This document shows, piece by piece, positions 24,593 through 32,927 of a stretch of 35,125 bases of DNA. The notes under the pieces are model-generated. The model worked only from the letters and a program-made list of their open reading frames with translations, did no database searches and had not been told where the DNA came from. The stretch is from contig JAGGYQ010000026.1 in the NCBI GenBank assembly GCA_021162425.1, forward strand, positions 1 through 35,125. Direction: 5' to 3'. Each line of letters starts with the position of its first letter. Position 1 is the stretch's first letter. The stretch is from Candidatus Aenigmatarchaeota archaeon (GTDB lineage: Archaea; Aenigmatarchaeota; Aenigmatarchaeia; QMZP01; QMZT01). Both the position numbers and the translations under genes were made by a program.

Positions 24593-24613
24593 TATTATAA
24601 CAGTGTTATAATA
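24593..24613. repeat. Perfect 10-bp inverted repeat with 1-nt centre
   Basis: TATTATAACA-G-TGTTATAATA, lying between the 27-bp palindrome and element B5. It does not contain the ORB-like core and is very AT-rich, so it may be an operator or an unwinding site. Confidence 0.9.
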
Positions 24614-24643
24614 ATTATGATAGTTCAAAAAGACGAATTTTAT

Positions 24644-24663
24644 ATTTCCATAGGAAATTAAGG
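24644..24663 (+). repeat. ORB-like element B5
   Basis: ATTTCC-ATAG-GAAAT-TAAGG, with a perfect 6-bp dyad (ATTTCC/GGAAAT) around ATA. Confidence 0.55.
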
Positions 24664-24711
24664 TCTGTGTGTTAAATCATTTGAATCTACACCCAAAAAT
24701 CAAACCACATG

Positions 24712-25890
24712 TCAAAGTCGATGGAATTCTTTATTTAAATATTTTTCAATTCGCTCAAATGCTTCAACTATCTTCTCATAAGATGTTGCATATGAGCATC
24801 TTATATAACCCTCACCATGTTTTCCAAACTCAGTTCCAGGAACAACAGCAACCTTTGCTTTTTCAAGAAGCAATTTTGAAAACTTAAACGAAGACATACC
24901 AAAACTTTTTATATTCGGGAAAACGTAAAAAGCACCTTTTGGCTCAATACATGAAAAACCTTGAATCTCATTCAACCGTTTAACTACATATTTCCGCCGT
25001 CTGTTGTATTCGCAAACCATTTCTTTGACCGCTCTCTGCGAACCCTTCAACGCTTTCAACGCGGCAAACTGCGAGACTGTGGGGGCGCATATTGTAGAGT
25101 AAATATGTATTTTTTTCATGGATTTGATCAACCATTCAGGTCCAGCTGCATATCCTATTCTGAAACCAGGCATTGCGTATGTCTTAGAGAATGTGTGCAA
25201 TGTCAATACTCTGTCTTCAAGGCCGTTCAACGAACCTATAGATACGTGTTTCACATCGTCGTAGATAAGTTTTTCATACGCTTCGTCCGATATTATTAGA
25301 AGATCATACTCGTTCGCAAAGTCAGCAATTTCTTCAAGTGTCCTCCGATCGAAAACAACCCCAGTAGGATTCGATGGCGTATTTATTATCATAACATTTG
25401 TTTTTTCAGGTATTATGACCTTTTTCGCTTTATCAATGTTGAACTGGAAACCATCGGACTCATGATGTGGTATTGGAAGAGGCATACCATTCAACAATTC
25501 AATGGTTGGTTTGTACCCAAGAAAACCAGGGTCAGGGAGCAACACACCCTCGCCTGGGTCTATTGTGGAGAGCAACGCAAGCAGAATAGCCTCTGTCGAA
25601 CCTGTCGTCACAATTATTTGTTCAGGCGAGACATCTATTTTATTTTCTTTTTTAAGTTTCTTACATATCACCTCTCGTAACTCCTCCCTGCCCTCTGGGG
25701 GCGAATAATGTGTAAAACCTTCCTTCAGTTTTTTACATGCAAAATTCACGATGGCAGGCGGTGAATCGAAATCAGGTTCACCCGGACCGAGTGATATGAT
25801 GTCTTTGCTCTCTTCTGCAATTCTAATAAGTTCACCTATTGTGGAAATGGGAAGCTCATCTCCACGCTCAGACATCAGACATCTTCTCAT
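24712..25890 (-). CDS. Class I/II PLP-dependent aminotransferase
   Basis: The 392-residue fold-type I aminotransferase shows PGEPDFDSPP near the N-terminus, NTPSNPTGVV, SDEAYEKLIYDD, the PLP lysine in HTFSKTYAMPGFRIGY and the substrate-binding arginine region EGYIRCSYAT. It is of the archaeal aspartate/aromatic aminotransferase type; the amino donor cannot be told from sequence. The ORF track starts at 25932, but the ATG at 25890 has a TATA box 27 nt upstream and removes an unconserved MRWGFKLCYDNFYI leader. The next possible start is MSERGDELPIS five codons later. Confidence 0.88.
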   Translation of the reverse strand: MRRCLMSERGDELPISTIGELIRIAEESKDIISLGPGEPDFDSPPAIVNFACKKLKEGFTHYSPPEGREELREVICKKLKKENKIDVSPEQIIVTTGSTEAILLALLSTIDPGEGVLLPDPGFLGYKPTIELLNGMPLPIPHHESDGFQFNIDKAKKVIIPEKTNVMIINTPSNPTGVVFDRRTLEEIADFANEYDLLIISDEAYEKLIYDDVKHVSIGSLNGLEDRVLTLHTFSKTYAMPGFRIGYAAGPEWLIKSMKKIHIYSTICAPTVSQFAALKALKGSQRAVKEMVCEYNRRRKYVVKRLNEIQGFSCIEPKGAFYVFPNIKSFGMSSFKFSKLLLEKAKVAVVPGTEFGKHGEGYIRCSYATSYEKIVEAFERIEKYLNKEFHRL

Positions 25891-25912
25891 AATATAAAAA
25901 TTATCATAACAC

Positions 25913-25921
25913 AATTTAAAT
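25913..25921 (-). promoter_or_regulatory. TATA box for the aminotransferase gene
   Basis: Minus-strand ATTTAAATT is centred about 27 nt upstream of the ATG at 25890 and argues against the longer ORF-track start. Confidence 0.55.
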
Positions 25922-25995
25922 CCCCACCGCATACAAAATCACAACCACACCGAAAAGCGCAATAAAAATTAATATCAAACACACAAATATTCTTT

Positions 25996-27372
25996 ATGCA
26001 AAAAATGGATTATTTCTTCAAACCAAAGAACGTTGCGATTATTGGGGCGTCGCGCGACCAAACAAAGGTTGGGCATGTTATATTCAGAAATTTTATAGAA
26101 GGCGGGTTTAAGGGGAAGGTCTTTCCCGTGAATGTTAAAGCAAATAAGATTCTCGGACGAAGATGCTATTCAAGCGTATTGGATATAAACGAGAGGATCG
26201 ATCTTGCAGTTGTTTGTATCCCGTCAAAAGTTGTACCGAACGTAATGGAGGAATGCGGTAAAAAGGGGGTTCATGCCGTCATAATAATAAGTGGGGGATT
26301 CAAAGAAGTAGGCAACAACGAGCTTGAGGAGAACACACGAGACATAGCCAAAAAACACCATATGAGGGTGATAGGGCCAAATTGCCTCGGGGTTTTTGAT
26401 TCACGGACAGGCGTTGACACAATATTCCTCCCGAGGTATAAGCTTGAAAGACCTGAAAAAGGTGAAATAGCGTTCATCACCCAATCAGGAGCGGTTGGCT
26501 CGGTTGTCCTTGACTGGATGGCGAAAAGAGGGTATAAGGTTTCGAAATTTATATCATACGGGAACGCGGTGGATGTAGACGAGGCAGACCTTATAGAATA
26601 CCTATCCAAAGACGACGAGACAAAGGTTATATGCGCGTATTTCGAAGGGGTCAAAGAGGGACGGAAATTCCTCAATGTATCAAAAAAAGTTACAAAAAGA
26701 AAACCGATAATTGTTCTAAAAGGCGGGACAACTAATGCGGGAACAAAGGCAGTTTCCTCACACACAGGTTCGCTTGCAGGGTCATTTGAAATCTACACAG
26801 CCGCGTTCAGACAATCGGGAATTATACAAGCTGATAACATGGAAGAGATTTTTGATTTCGCAAGGACCCTCTCCAAGCAACCGCTCCCGAAAGGTAGGCA
26901 CGTCCAAATAATAACGGACGGCGGAGGATTTGGGGTTCTGCTCGCGGACGAGATAATAAAAAACGGACTGGAACTAGCGGAAATGAGCAAAGAGAGTATA
27001 GAAAGAATGAGAAAAGAAATGCCGCCGTATGTTGTTCTAAAAAACCCGATAGATTTGACAGGCGACGCCGACACAGAGATGTATAGAAGGGTGTTGGAGT
27101 CCGCAATAAGCGACAGAAACGTTGATATGATAGGGTTAATAGTCCTGCTTCAGGTACCAAGACTTGGGGGAGATGTTGTAGAAACTGTAATAAACGCCTT
27201 CAAATCGAGCAACAAACCAATTTTTGTTATATCGGCTGGGGGTGAATACACCGAAGTACTGAAGAAATCACTTGAGGATTTTGGTGTGCCGACGTTTTCC
27301 TACCCTGAAAGCGCAGCAAGGTCAATGAAGATTTTATATGACTTTGCGCAAAAAAACAAGGCGAACAAATGA
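25996..27372 (+). CDS. acdA: ADP-forming acetyl/acyl-CoA synthetase, alpha subunit
   Basis: The 458-residue protein resembles the alpha subunit of archaeal NDP-forming acyl-CoA synthetase (acyl-CoA + ADP + Pi to acid + CoA + ATP), the fermentative ATP-yielding step. It has a CoA-binding Rossmann domain (FKPKNVAIIGASRDQTKVGHVIFRN), succinyl-CoA synthetase-like domains (GPNCLGVFD, ITQSGAVGSVVLDWM) and the phosphohistidine His256 in SSHTGSLAGS. The ATP-grasp beta subunit is neither fused nor adjacent, so it must lie elsewhere. It overlaps the COG2403 gene by 4 bp. A second Met (26005) is an alternative start. Confidence 0.88.
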   Translation: MQKMDYFFKPKNVAIIGASRDQTKVGHVIFRNFIEGGFKGKVFPVNVKANKILGRRCYSSVLDINERIDLAVVCIPSKVVPNVMEECGKKGVHAVIIISGGFKEVGNNELEENTRDIAKKHHMRVIGPNCLGVFDSRTGVDTIFLPRYKLERPEKGEIAFITQSGAVGSVVLDWMAKRGYKVSKFISYGNAVDVDEADLIEYLSKDDETKVICAYFEGVKEGRKFLNVSKKVTKRKPIIVLKGGTTNAGTKAVSSHTGSLAGSFEIYTAAFRQSGIIQADNMEEIFDFARTLSKQPLPKGRHVQIITDGGGFGVLLADEIIKNGLELAEMSKESIERMRKEMPPYVVLKNPIDLTGDADTEMYRRVLESAISDRNVDMIGLIVLLQVPRLGGDVVETVINAFKSSNKPIFVISAGGEYTEVLKKSLEDFGVPTFSYPESAARSMKILYDFAQKNKANK

Positions 27373-28688
27373 GGAAAAATGTTTTAATAATGGGCGCTGC
27401 CGGAAGAGATTTTCACAACTTCAACATACTCTTCAGAAACAACAGAGAATACAACGTTGTTTGCTTCACAGCAGGACAGATACCAAACATAGCGAACAGG
27501 AGATATCCAAAAGAACTTACAGGTTACAAAAAAGGCATACCAATATACCCTGAAAAAAACATAAAAACAATTATAAAAAAATACAATATTCACGTCTGTA
27601 TCCTGTCCTATTCTGACCTCTCGTACAACGAAGTTATGAACAAGGCAAGTGATGTGAATTCTGCAGGATCGGATTTCCTCTTGGTAAGCCCATACAAGAC
27701 AATGATAAAGAGCAAAAGACCTACAATATCCGTTTGTGCCATTAGAACAGGCTGTGGAAAATCACAAACAACAAGAAAGATATGTTCGATTCTCAGAAAA
27801 ATGGGAATAAAAGCAGTCGTCATTCGACACCCAATGCCGTACGGTGATCTAAAAAAACAGATTGTCCAGAAATTCGCGAAAGAGGAAGACATGGAAAGAT
27901 ATAATTGCACAATAGAGGAAAGAGAGGAATATGAACAACACATAAAAAACGGGTTCACGGTGTTCGCTGGTGTGGATTATGAAAAAGTTTTAAAAGCAGC
28001 TGAAAAAGAGGCAGATGTTATTATATGGGACGGCGGGAACAACGACACACCTTTCATCAAACCAGACCTTCATATAGTCGTTGCAGACCCGTTCAGGCCA
28101 GAACATGCCATAAAATATTATCCAAGCGAGACAAACGTTGCAATGGCAGACGTCATCGTTATAAACAAAGAAAATACAGCAAAAAAACGCGAAATAAACA
28201 AGACGGTCGCGGTTGTTAAAAAAATAAATAAAAAAGCGATACTTATTCATGCTGACTCCGTTATAGAGGCAGAAGAACCATCTTTAATAAAGGGTAAGAA
28301 GGTCTTGGTCATCGAAGACGGTCCGACATTAACACACGGCGAAATGAGTTTTGGTGCTGGTTTTATAGCTGCAAAAAAATACAAAGCAAAGGCGATAGTT
28401 CAGCCAAAAAAATATGCGTGCGGCTCAATAAGGAAATTGTATGAGAAGTATCCGCATCTTCGGAATGTCTTGCCTGCAATGGGTTACAGCAAAGAACAGA
28501 TAAAAGATATGGAGAAAACCATAAATAGATCGCCATGCGATACGGTCGTTGTGGCAACGCCAGCCGACATCACAAAATTAATGAACATAAGAAAACCTGT
28601 TGTGAGGGTAAGTTATCATCTCAAAGAGAAGGGGGCTCCCAACCTCGAAGATGTTGTGAAGAGTTTTTTGAGGAGAATGAAAATCTAA
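27369..28688 (+). CDS. COG2403 protein, cyclic 2,3-diphosphoglycerate synthetase-like
   Basis: The 439-residue protein begins VLIMGAAGRDFHNFN and has the P-loop-like AIRTGCGKSQTTRKI (about 124-138), VIRHPMPYGDL, CTIEEREEYEQHIKNG, GVDYEKVLKAAEKEADVIIWDGGNND and DPFRPEHAIKYYPSETNV. These are the hallmarks of the COG2403 family, whose named member makes cyclic 2,3-diphosphoglycerate in methanogens; most members have no proven role. Start and acdA stop overlap (ATGA), indicating coupling with acyl-CoA synthetase, a context that suggests a role in energy or CoA/acyl-phosphate metabolism. It converges on the TrkA gene with a 4-bp overlap. Confidence 0.85.
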   Translation: MRKNVLIMGAAGRDFHNFNILFRNNREYNVVCFTAGQIPNIANRRYPKELTGYKKGIPIYPEKNIKTIIKKYNIHVCILSYSDLSYNEVMNKASDVNSAGSDFLLVSPYKTMIKSKRPTISVCAIRTGCGKSQTTRKICSILRKMGIKAVVIRHPMPYGDLKKQIVQKFAKEEDMERYNCTIEEREEYEQHIKNGFTVFAGVDYEKVLKAAEKEADVIIWDGGNNDTPFIKPDLHIVVADPFRPEHAIKYYPSETNVAMADVIVINKENTAKKREINKTVAVVKKINKKAILIHADSVIEAEEPSLIKGKKVLVIEDGPTLTHGEMSFGAGFIAAKKYKAKAIVQPKKYACGSIRKLYEKYPHLRNVLPAMGYSKEQIKDMEKTINRSPCDTVVVATPADITKLMNIRKPVVRVSYHLKEKGAPNLEDVVKSFLRRMKI

Positions 28689-29326
28689 AGCAGTTTCTCT
28701 ATTTTTCTTACCTCTTCAACAGGAGAGAAAATCGTGAGTATATCACCTTCTTTTACTTTCGTGTCAGGCTTTGGTATGAAACATTTGTCATCTCTGTACA
28801 CGAAGGCTACAACAAAATTTTTGGCAAATTCAGATATCTTCTTTCCTATAATTTTTGAGTCTTCTCTGACACTAACCTCAAAAACCTCTCCTTTACCACC
28901 CGCCACGATATTGCTCAACTGTTTCCCCGGCCTTTCAAGTGCCTGTTTGAAAGCAAGTACAGATAAACGAGTTGTATCTATTATGTTGCTGATGCCAATT
29001 TTTGTGAATATCGTTTCGTTCTCCGAGTTGTTGATTCTGGTTATGATGGTCGGGACATTTGCATTTTTTGCTATTTCGCAGACCATCAAGTTTGTTTTGT
29101 CATCTCCTGTTACTGCGACAACAGCGTCTACGTCCTGTATATTGGCATCTTTAAGTATATTTTTATTCGAGCCATCCCCATGAAGCACAAGGGCATCAAG
29201 TTTTTCAGCAAGTTCTTCCGCAAGCTTTTCATTTTTTTCAATAACAACAACATCGTGCTTTTCCTTTATCAGCAGCTGTGCCAATGCTTCTCCCAGCTTT
29301 CCACCACCAATTATCACAACTTTCAT
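28685..29326 (-). CDS. TrkA/RCK-type potassium transport regulatory protein
   Basis: The 213-residue protein has an N-terminal RCK/TrkA-N Rossmann domain (VVIIGGGKLGEALAQLL, VLHGDGSNKNILKDANIQDVDAVVAVTGDD, TIITRINN) and a C-terminal TrkA-C domain (about 135-213: GKGEVFEVSVREDSKIIGKKISEF...VKEGDILTIFSP). It binds NAD(H) or ATP and gates a Trk/Ktr-type K+ channel. The membrane partner is not in the window. A TTTAAATTT box and a GGGAG ribosome-binding sequence precede the ATG. Confidence 0.92.
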   Translation of the reverse strand: MKVVIIGGGKLGEALAQLLIKEKHDVVVIEKNEKLAEELAEKLDALVLHGDGSNKNILKDANIQDVDAVVAVTGDDKTNLMVCEIAKNANVPTIITRINNSENETIFTKIGISNIIDTTRLSVLAFKQALERPGKQLSNIVAGGKGEVFEVSVREDSKIIGKKISEFAKNFVVAFVYRDDKCFIPKPDTKVKEGDILTIFSPVEEVRKIEKLL

Positions 29327-29362
29327 ATTCTCCCTTTAATTTATGCAATACATCTTTAAATT

Positions 29363-29827
29363 TTACCATACAGTAACAGTTAATTTGCTTATTTTACCGT
29401 TAAGCAGACCTAACCGTTCGATACTTGCACTCGGTAGAGCCGGGGTTTTGCCACATGTAAATATCGTGTTGTTTGATGTGTTCAAGGTTATACTGATATC
29501 ATGCATCACCAATCCATACTCCCTTTTTTCATGCAAACCAAAATCATTTATCATTTTTGCGTAGCCGTTCCCGTTGCAGTAAATGTTCTGGAAATCCTGT
29601 ATTTTTGTTTGATTGAATACGTTCGCGTCTGATACCAGTGAGACAGGCGAATGTTCATTCATAAGCATTTCGGATATTTGCACGACCTTGTCATTAAGCC
29701 AGTCCTGATAAAAGTTAGCCGAAAACATACGAACATTCGTGTTCATATAGTTTATGGAATATAACACGACCGCAAAAAACAAAAGCCCCGCAACAAGGAA
29801 TTCGAATATAAATTGTCCTTTCATCAT
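29363..29827 (-). CDS. Type IV pilin-like protein with class III signal peptide
   Basis: Restarting the 230-residue track ORF at the ATG at 29827 gives 154 residues beginning MMKGQFIFEFLVAGLLFFAVVLYSINYMN. KG|QFIFE fits the archaeal prepilin peptidase motif (cleavage after Gly, Gln at +1, Glu at +5) followed by a hydrophobic assembly helix. The rest is extracytoplasmic with sequons NQT, NTS and NNT and a short beta-rich end. It may be a pilin, archaellin-like minor subunit or pseudopilin. It is divergent from the first lipoprotein gene with a shared AT-rich promoter at about 29851-29862. The upstream 76 codons of the track ORF are antisense to lipoprotein 1. Confidence 0.78.
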   Translation of the reverse strand: MMKGQFIFEFLVAGLLFFAVVLYSINYMNTNVRMFSANFYQDWLNDKVVQISEMLMNEHSPVSLVSDANVFNQTKIQDFQNIYCNGNGYAKMINDFGLHEKREYGLVMHDISITLNTSNNTIFTCGKTPALPSASIERLGLLNGKISKLTVTVW

Positions 29828-29850
29828 ATAGAAATACTTTGTTCGGAACG

Positions 29851-29862
29851 AATAAAAATAAA
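29851..29862. promoter_or_regulatory. Possible shared bidirectional TATA region
   Basis: AATAAAAATAAA (plus strand) lies about 28 nt from both the pilin-like start at 29827 and the lipoprotein start at 29886, reading as a TATA-like box in each direction. Confidence 0.4.
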
Positions 29863-29885
29863 TGGTTGACCAACAATTTATAATT

Positions 29886-30920
29886 ATGAAGGAAATGCTC
29901 ATCATTCTTCTTGTTGCCACAGGGCTTGTTTTCGTCTCTGGCTGCACAATACCTGGACTTGACGTTGATATACCCTTTCTCCCAGACATTTTCCCGGGAA
30001 CGCAGATGAAAGAAGAACGGCATGACATCGTAGCAATAGAGGCTTTGAGGGCCATACCGTCAACAATCGTGAGGTCTGGTCAAACAATAAGGCTACAATC
30101 ATTAATCAAGGACCTGCAAAAACCAGAATACGAACCTGTAAATGTTCGAGTTAACCTATACAACGATTGTGGGTTGTTTGATACAAGGCTAGAGCTGTGT
30201 TCAGGTGGATTAAAAAAGGGGGATACATGGTGTGAATTCAAAATGTACCCGCAATCAACAAATATAGTTGAATGGGTGATGAAGGCAAAAGATGTGAATG
30301 TTGAGACGCCATGTGATGTTGGAGTCATGGTTGAGTATTATTACAAGACACCCACCACGAGCTCTGCTACATTTGTCAACAAGCAGGAACTTGAAAGACT
30401 TGTCTCGAGCGGAAAGGGTGTAAAAGAGATAGGAAAGGCAGTAATAGGTGAAGGTCCGATTAAAACATACATTGAGGTCAAACCACAACCAATTGTGGTC
30501 GGCCCGGATGAAGAAGGCAGCGCTGTTTTAACATTCTGGGCTGAAAACAAAGGGGGCGGCTTGATAGATTCGATACCATACGAAAACGGTAACCTTGAAT
30601 TCGGTAATGTACCCGAAATGAATAGCCTTGGTTTCGACGTGAAGAAAAAGGTCTATATCACAATAAACGGAGATAATATAAAGACAGTCAGCGGAAAATC
30701 CATCGAAGAATGCGTAAAAGAGAAAATGAAAAGCAACGGTGATAAATATTCATTCTATTTAATAGGCAGAAAGACACCCAGATATTCGTGTTCAATCACA
30801 GCGAAAGATGCAACGCGCATAAAACAGGAAAAGACATATCAAATAACATCCGAAATAGGCTACTGGTATAAATTTACAAGAGAAATAAAACTGACAGTCC
30901 GGCCAAAAATACGACTGTAA
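29886..30920 (+). CDS. Tandem lipoprotein 1 (two-domain Ig-like family)
   Basis: The 344-residue protein begins MKEMLIILLVATGLVFVSGC, a lipoprotein signal with Cys20. The track start at 29862 is replaced by the ATG at 29886. The mature part has two beta-sandwich-like halves. Half one includes STIVRSGQTIRL and VMVEYYYKTPTTSSATFVNKQELERL; half two starts GPIKTYIEVKPQPIVVG and ends EIGYWYKFTREIKLTV. The same landmarks recur in the next three genes. It is the most divergent of the four. Function unknown; CARDB/Ig-like surface adhesion or envelope scaffolding is inference. Confidence 0.75.
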   Translation: MKEMLIILLVATGLVFVSGCTIPGLDVDIPFLPDIFPGTQMKEERHDIVAIEALRAIPSTIVRSGQTIRLQSLIKDLQKPEYEPVNVRVNLYNDCGLFDTRLELCSGGLKKGDTWCEFKMYPQSTNIVEWVMKAKDVNVETPCDVGVMVEYYYKTPTTSSATFVNKQELERLVSSGKGVKEIGKAVIGEGPIKTYIEVKPQPIVVGPDEEGSAVLTFWAENKGGGLIDSIPYENGNLEFGNVPEMNSLGFDVKKKVYITINGDNIKTVSGKSIEECVKEKMKSNGDKYSFYLIGRKTPRYSCSITAKDATRIKQEKTYQITSEIGYWYKFTREIKLTVRPKIRL

Positions 30921-30922
30921 AA

Positions 30923-30932
30923 GAATATAAAA
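30923..30932 (+). promoter_or_regulatory. TATA box for lipoprotein 2
   Basis: GAATATAAAA is centred about 27 nt upstream of the ATG at 30954. Confidence 0.45.
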
Positions 30933-30953
30933 CATTGCCTACAATAGTTTTTT

Positions 30954-31904
30954 ATGAAGCAAGCGTTGGATGGCATAAAATTCCTTTTGCTGTTATCTAC
31001 AGTATTCCTAGTTATCTTCTCTTCAGGATGTGTGACAACTGGGAAAGAGAGGACAGGCGGACCAGGTATAGTCATAGAGAAATTCGAGCCTAGCTTGTCG
31101 ATGATAGAGTCAGGGGAGCCCGTATCGTTGAGACTCGAAGTGAGAAATGTCGGCGGTTACAATAATGCGCCTGTGGTGGCGGAGATAATGGATATTGACC
31201 CGACAGAATGGCAGGTAAGTGGAGGGACAATACGAAGTTTAGGAACATTGCTCATGCCGGACCCAGAGTCAAACACACAGGGACAAAAAGCATCTGCAAC
31301 ATGGGATTTAATAGCGCCGTATCTTAAAAGAGGACAGGAACTTCCATATCAAGCGCGGGCAAGGGTATATTACTATTACGAAACTATAGCAACAAAGCCC
31401 GTGTGGTTTGTAACAACAGATGAACTCAGAAGAATTGTCAGGATGGGCGAGGCGCTTCCGAGCGAACCAACCATTTACACCAATGGTCCTTTGAGTGTGA
31501 CGATAGACGCTGGTCAATTCGTCAAGGCAAGAGAGTGGAGAGAATCAAAATTCCAGCTGCAGATAAGAATCGACAACAACGGCAACGGTCAGGTATTAGG
31601 TAGGAATTATCCGGTCGGTATTGAGGTGAAGTGGCCATCTTGGGTGACACCTGTCGGCGGCATGTGCCCGGCCCAGACAGTTACGCCGTTGTTTCAGGAT
31701 GTACCACCAGGATTACCACAACCGACAACAAGCAGATATATATTACTCTGGAATGGAAGATATGCAGACATCACATGTGAATTTATGATAACACAGCCGC
31801 CATCAAGCAGAACCAAAGGAAACTTTGAAGTGAAACTTGCCTACGATTATTTCACAGACGCGACGACCCAAATAACAGTAAAAGGAACAGAGGAGTATAT
31901 GTAA
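30954..31904 (+). CDS. Tandem lipoprotein 2 (two-domain Ig-like family)
   Basis: The 316-residue protein has a lipobox at FSSGC (Cys26). Family landmarks are GIVIEKFEPSLSMIESGEPVSLRLEVRNVGG, RVYYYYETIATKPVWFVTTDELRRI, GPLSVTIDAG and AYDYFTDATTQITVKG. The first half has the form of a CARDB/COG1361-like beta-sandwich (SGEPVSLRLEVRNVG). It lies 33 bp after lipoprotein 1 with its own TATA box. No catalytic motif is seen. It is followed by a T-rich stretch (CCCTTTTTTATTTGTTTTTT) that could terminate transcription. Confidence 0.78.
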   Translation: MKQALDGIKFLLLLSTVFLVIFSSGCVTTGKERTGGPGIVIEKFEPSLSMIESGEPVSLRLEVRNVGGYNNAPVVAEIMDIDPTEWQVSGGTIRSLGTLLMPDPESNTQGQKASATWDLIAPYLKRGQELPYQARARVYYYYETIATKPVWFVTTDELRRIVRMGEALPSEPTIYTNGPLSVTIDAGQFVKAREWRESKFQLQIRIDNNGNGQVLGRNYPVGIEVKWPSWVTPVGGMCPAQTVTPLFQDVPPGLPQPTTSRYILLWNGRYADITCEFMITQPPSSRTKGNFEVKLAYDYFTDATTQITVKGTEEYM

Positions 31905-31927
31905 ACCCTTTTTTATTTGTTTTTTCT
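31905..31927 (+). terminator. T-rich stretch after lipoprotein 2
   Basis: AACCCTTTTTTATTTGTTTTTTC immediately follows the stop codon. Archaeal termination needs only T runs, so it may act as a terminator; its AT-rich part also sits about 27 nt before the next ATG and may double as a TATA element. Confidence 0.35.
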
Positions 31928-31940
31928 CAATTATATAAAC

Positions 31941-32903
31941 ATGAGTAGGCGAATCTCTTTTTATGCAACGGCGTCTATCCTGTTATCTCTGATTCTCGTT
32001 TCTGGATGTGTTATACCTTCGCAGGAACCATTCGAAAGCAACACGCCGGTAGGCAGCGGTTTGGTGATAGAGTCATTCGGGTCTGATTTTCAAGAGGTTT
32101 ACGGAGGAGAAGAGGTCACGTTCAGGGTGAAATTCAAAAACACGGGGTCTGTGAAAGCGGAGGATGTATTTGCAGAACTGCTTGGGCTTGACCAGCTGTG
32201 GGAACCGGGAGAGAACACAATAGTGTATAACGGTGAGGTTTTGCCAGATGAACCGGAATGCAGATATACAATCCGAAAAGTAATGCTTTCCCCGCCAGAC
32301 CCCGAAAAGGGAATAGAGGGTGGGGAGAAGATTTGCACATGGCGTTACATCGCGCCACAAGTAAAGCTGTCGATTGTGGCTGAACCGCATGTGAGACTTT
32401 ATTACACATACAAAACACTTCTCTCAAAAGCCATAACTATAGTCCCGCAAAAAGAGCTTATTGACATGCAAAACCAAGGAGTCCCACTACCAACAGAGAC
32501 AGTAAGTGTGACAAAATCACCGATATCTTTTGATGTGACTGCGGATACGCCGATAAGGGCGTATGGTTCGAGTGTAACATTCCCAATAGTGATAAGAATA
32601 AATAACATAGGCGGCGGAACAGTATGCGGGAGTGATGGTTACTCATGCAAAAAACCAGGGCAAGAATGGAACCATTTCACGCTAGATATAAAACTTCCTG
32701 ACGGCTGGTCTTTTGAAACATGTAAAAACAAAGAGGAGATTTACCTTGCGCATGGGAAATCACAGACCATTACATGCAAGGTCCGTGTATCCACGCCTGT
32801 GACAGGTCTGCGCCAAGACATCGTTAAGGTTAGTGCGAGATATGGATATTTCATAGACAAGACCGGTTATGTCAAGGTTTTGCCATCTATAGCAAATCAA
32901 TAA
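31941..32903 (+). CDS. Tandem lipoprotein 3 (two-domain Ig-like family)
   Basis: The 320-residue protein begins MSRRISFYATASILLSLILVSGC (lipid Cys23); the track start at 31917 adds eight residues and lacks promoter support. Shared landmarks: GLVIESFGSDFQEVYGGEEVTFRVKFKNTGSVKAEDVFAELLGL, RLYYTYKTLLSKAITIVPQKELIDM, SPISFDVTADTPIRAYGS and RYGYFIDKTGYVKVLP. Extra cysteines (CGSDGYSC, FETC, ITC) may form disulfides outside the cell, a pattern shared with lipoprotein 4. Confidence 0.78.
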   Translation: MSRRISFYATASILLSLILVSGCVIPSQEPFESNTPVGSGLVIESFGSDFQEVYGGEEVTFRVKFKNTGSVKAEDVFAELLGLDQLWEPGENTIVYNGEVLPDEPECRYTIRKVMLSPPDPEKGIEGGEKICTWRYIAPQVKLSIVAEPHVRLYYTYKTLLSKAITIVPQKELIDMQNQGVPLPTETVSVTKSPISFDVTADTPIRAYGSSVTFPIVIRINNIGGGTVCGSDGYSCKKPGQEWNHFTLDIKLPDGWSFETCKNKEEIYLAHGKSQTITCKVRVSTPVTGLRQDIVKVSARYGYFIDKTGYVKVLPSIANQ

Positions 32904-32927
32904 AAATGTCATTAAGATAATTTAAAG

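Larger units (their letters stand above)
24498..24663. other. Candidate replication origin next to cdc6
   Basis: The 205-bp gap between cdc6 and the aminotransferase gene holds three ORB-like elements (B1, B2, B5), two long inverted repeats and AT-rich DNA (AAATTTTATATTATAA, ATAATAATTATGA, AATTTTATA) suitable as an unwinding element. Position directly upstream of cdc6 is the commonest location of archaeal oriC. A GC-skew plot or marker-frequency analysis of the whole genome would decide. Confidence 0.6.

Noticed and set aside
24669-24887. Plus-strand 72-aa ORF downstream of the proposed origin
   Set aside because: Overlaps the aminotransferase C-terminus in antisense, with low-complexity Q/H/L composition and no promoter of its own.
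29828-30055. N-terminal 76 residues of the 230-aa minus-strand ORF at 29363-30055
   Set aside because: They run antisense through the promoter and start of lipoprotein 1; the class III signal peptide MMKGQFIFEF sets the real start at 29827.
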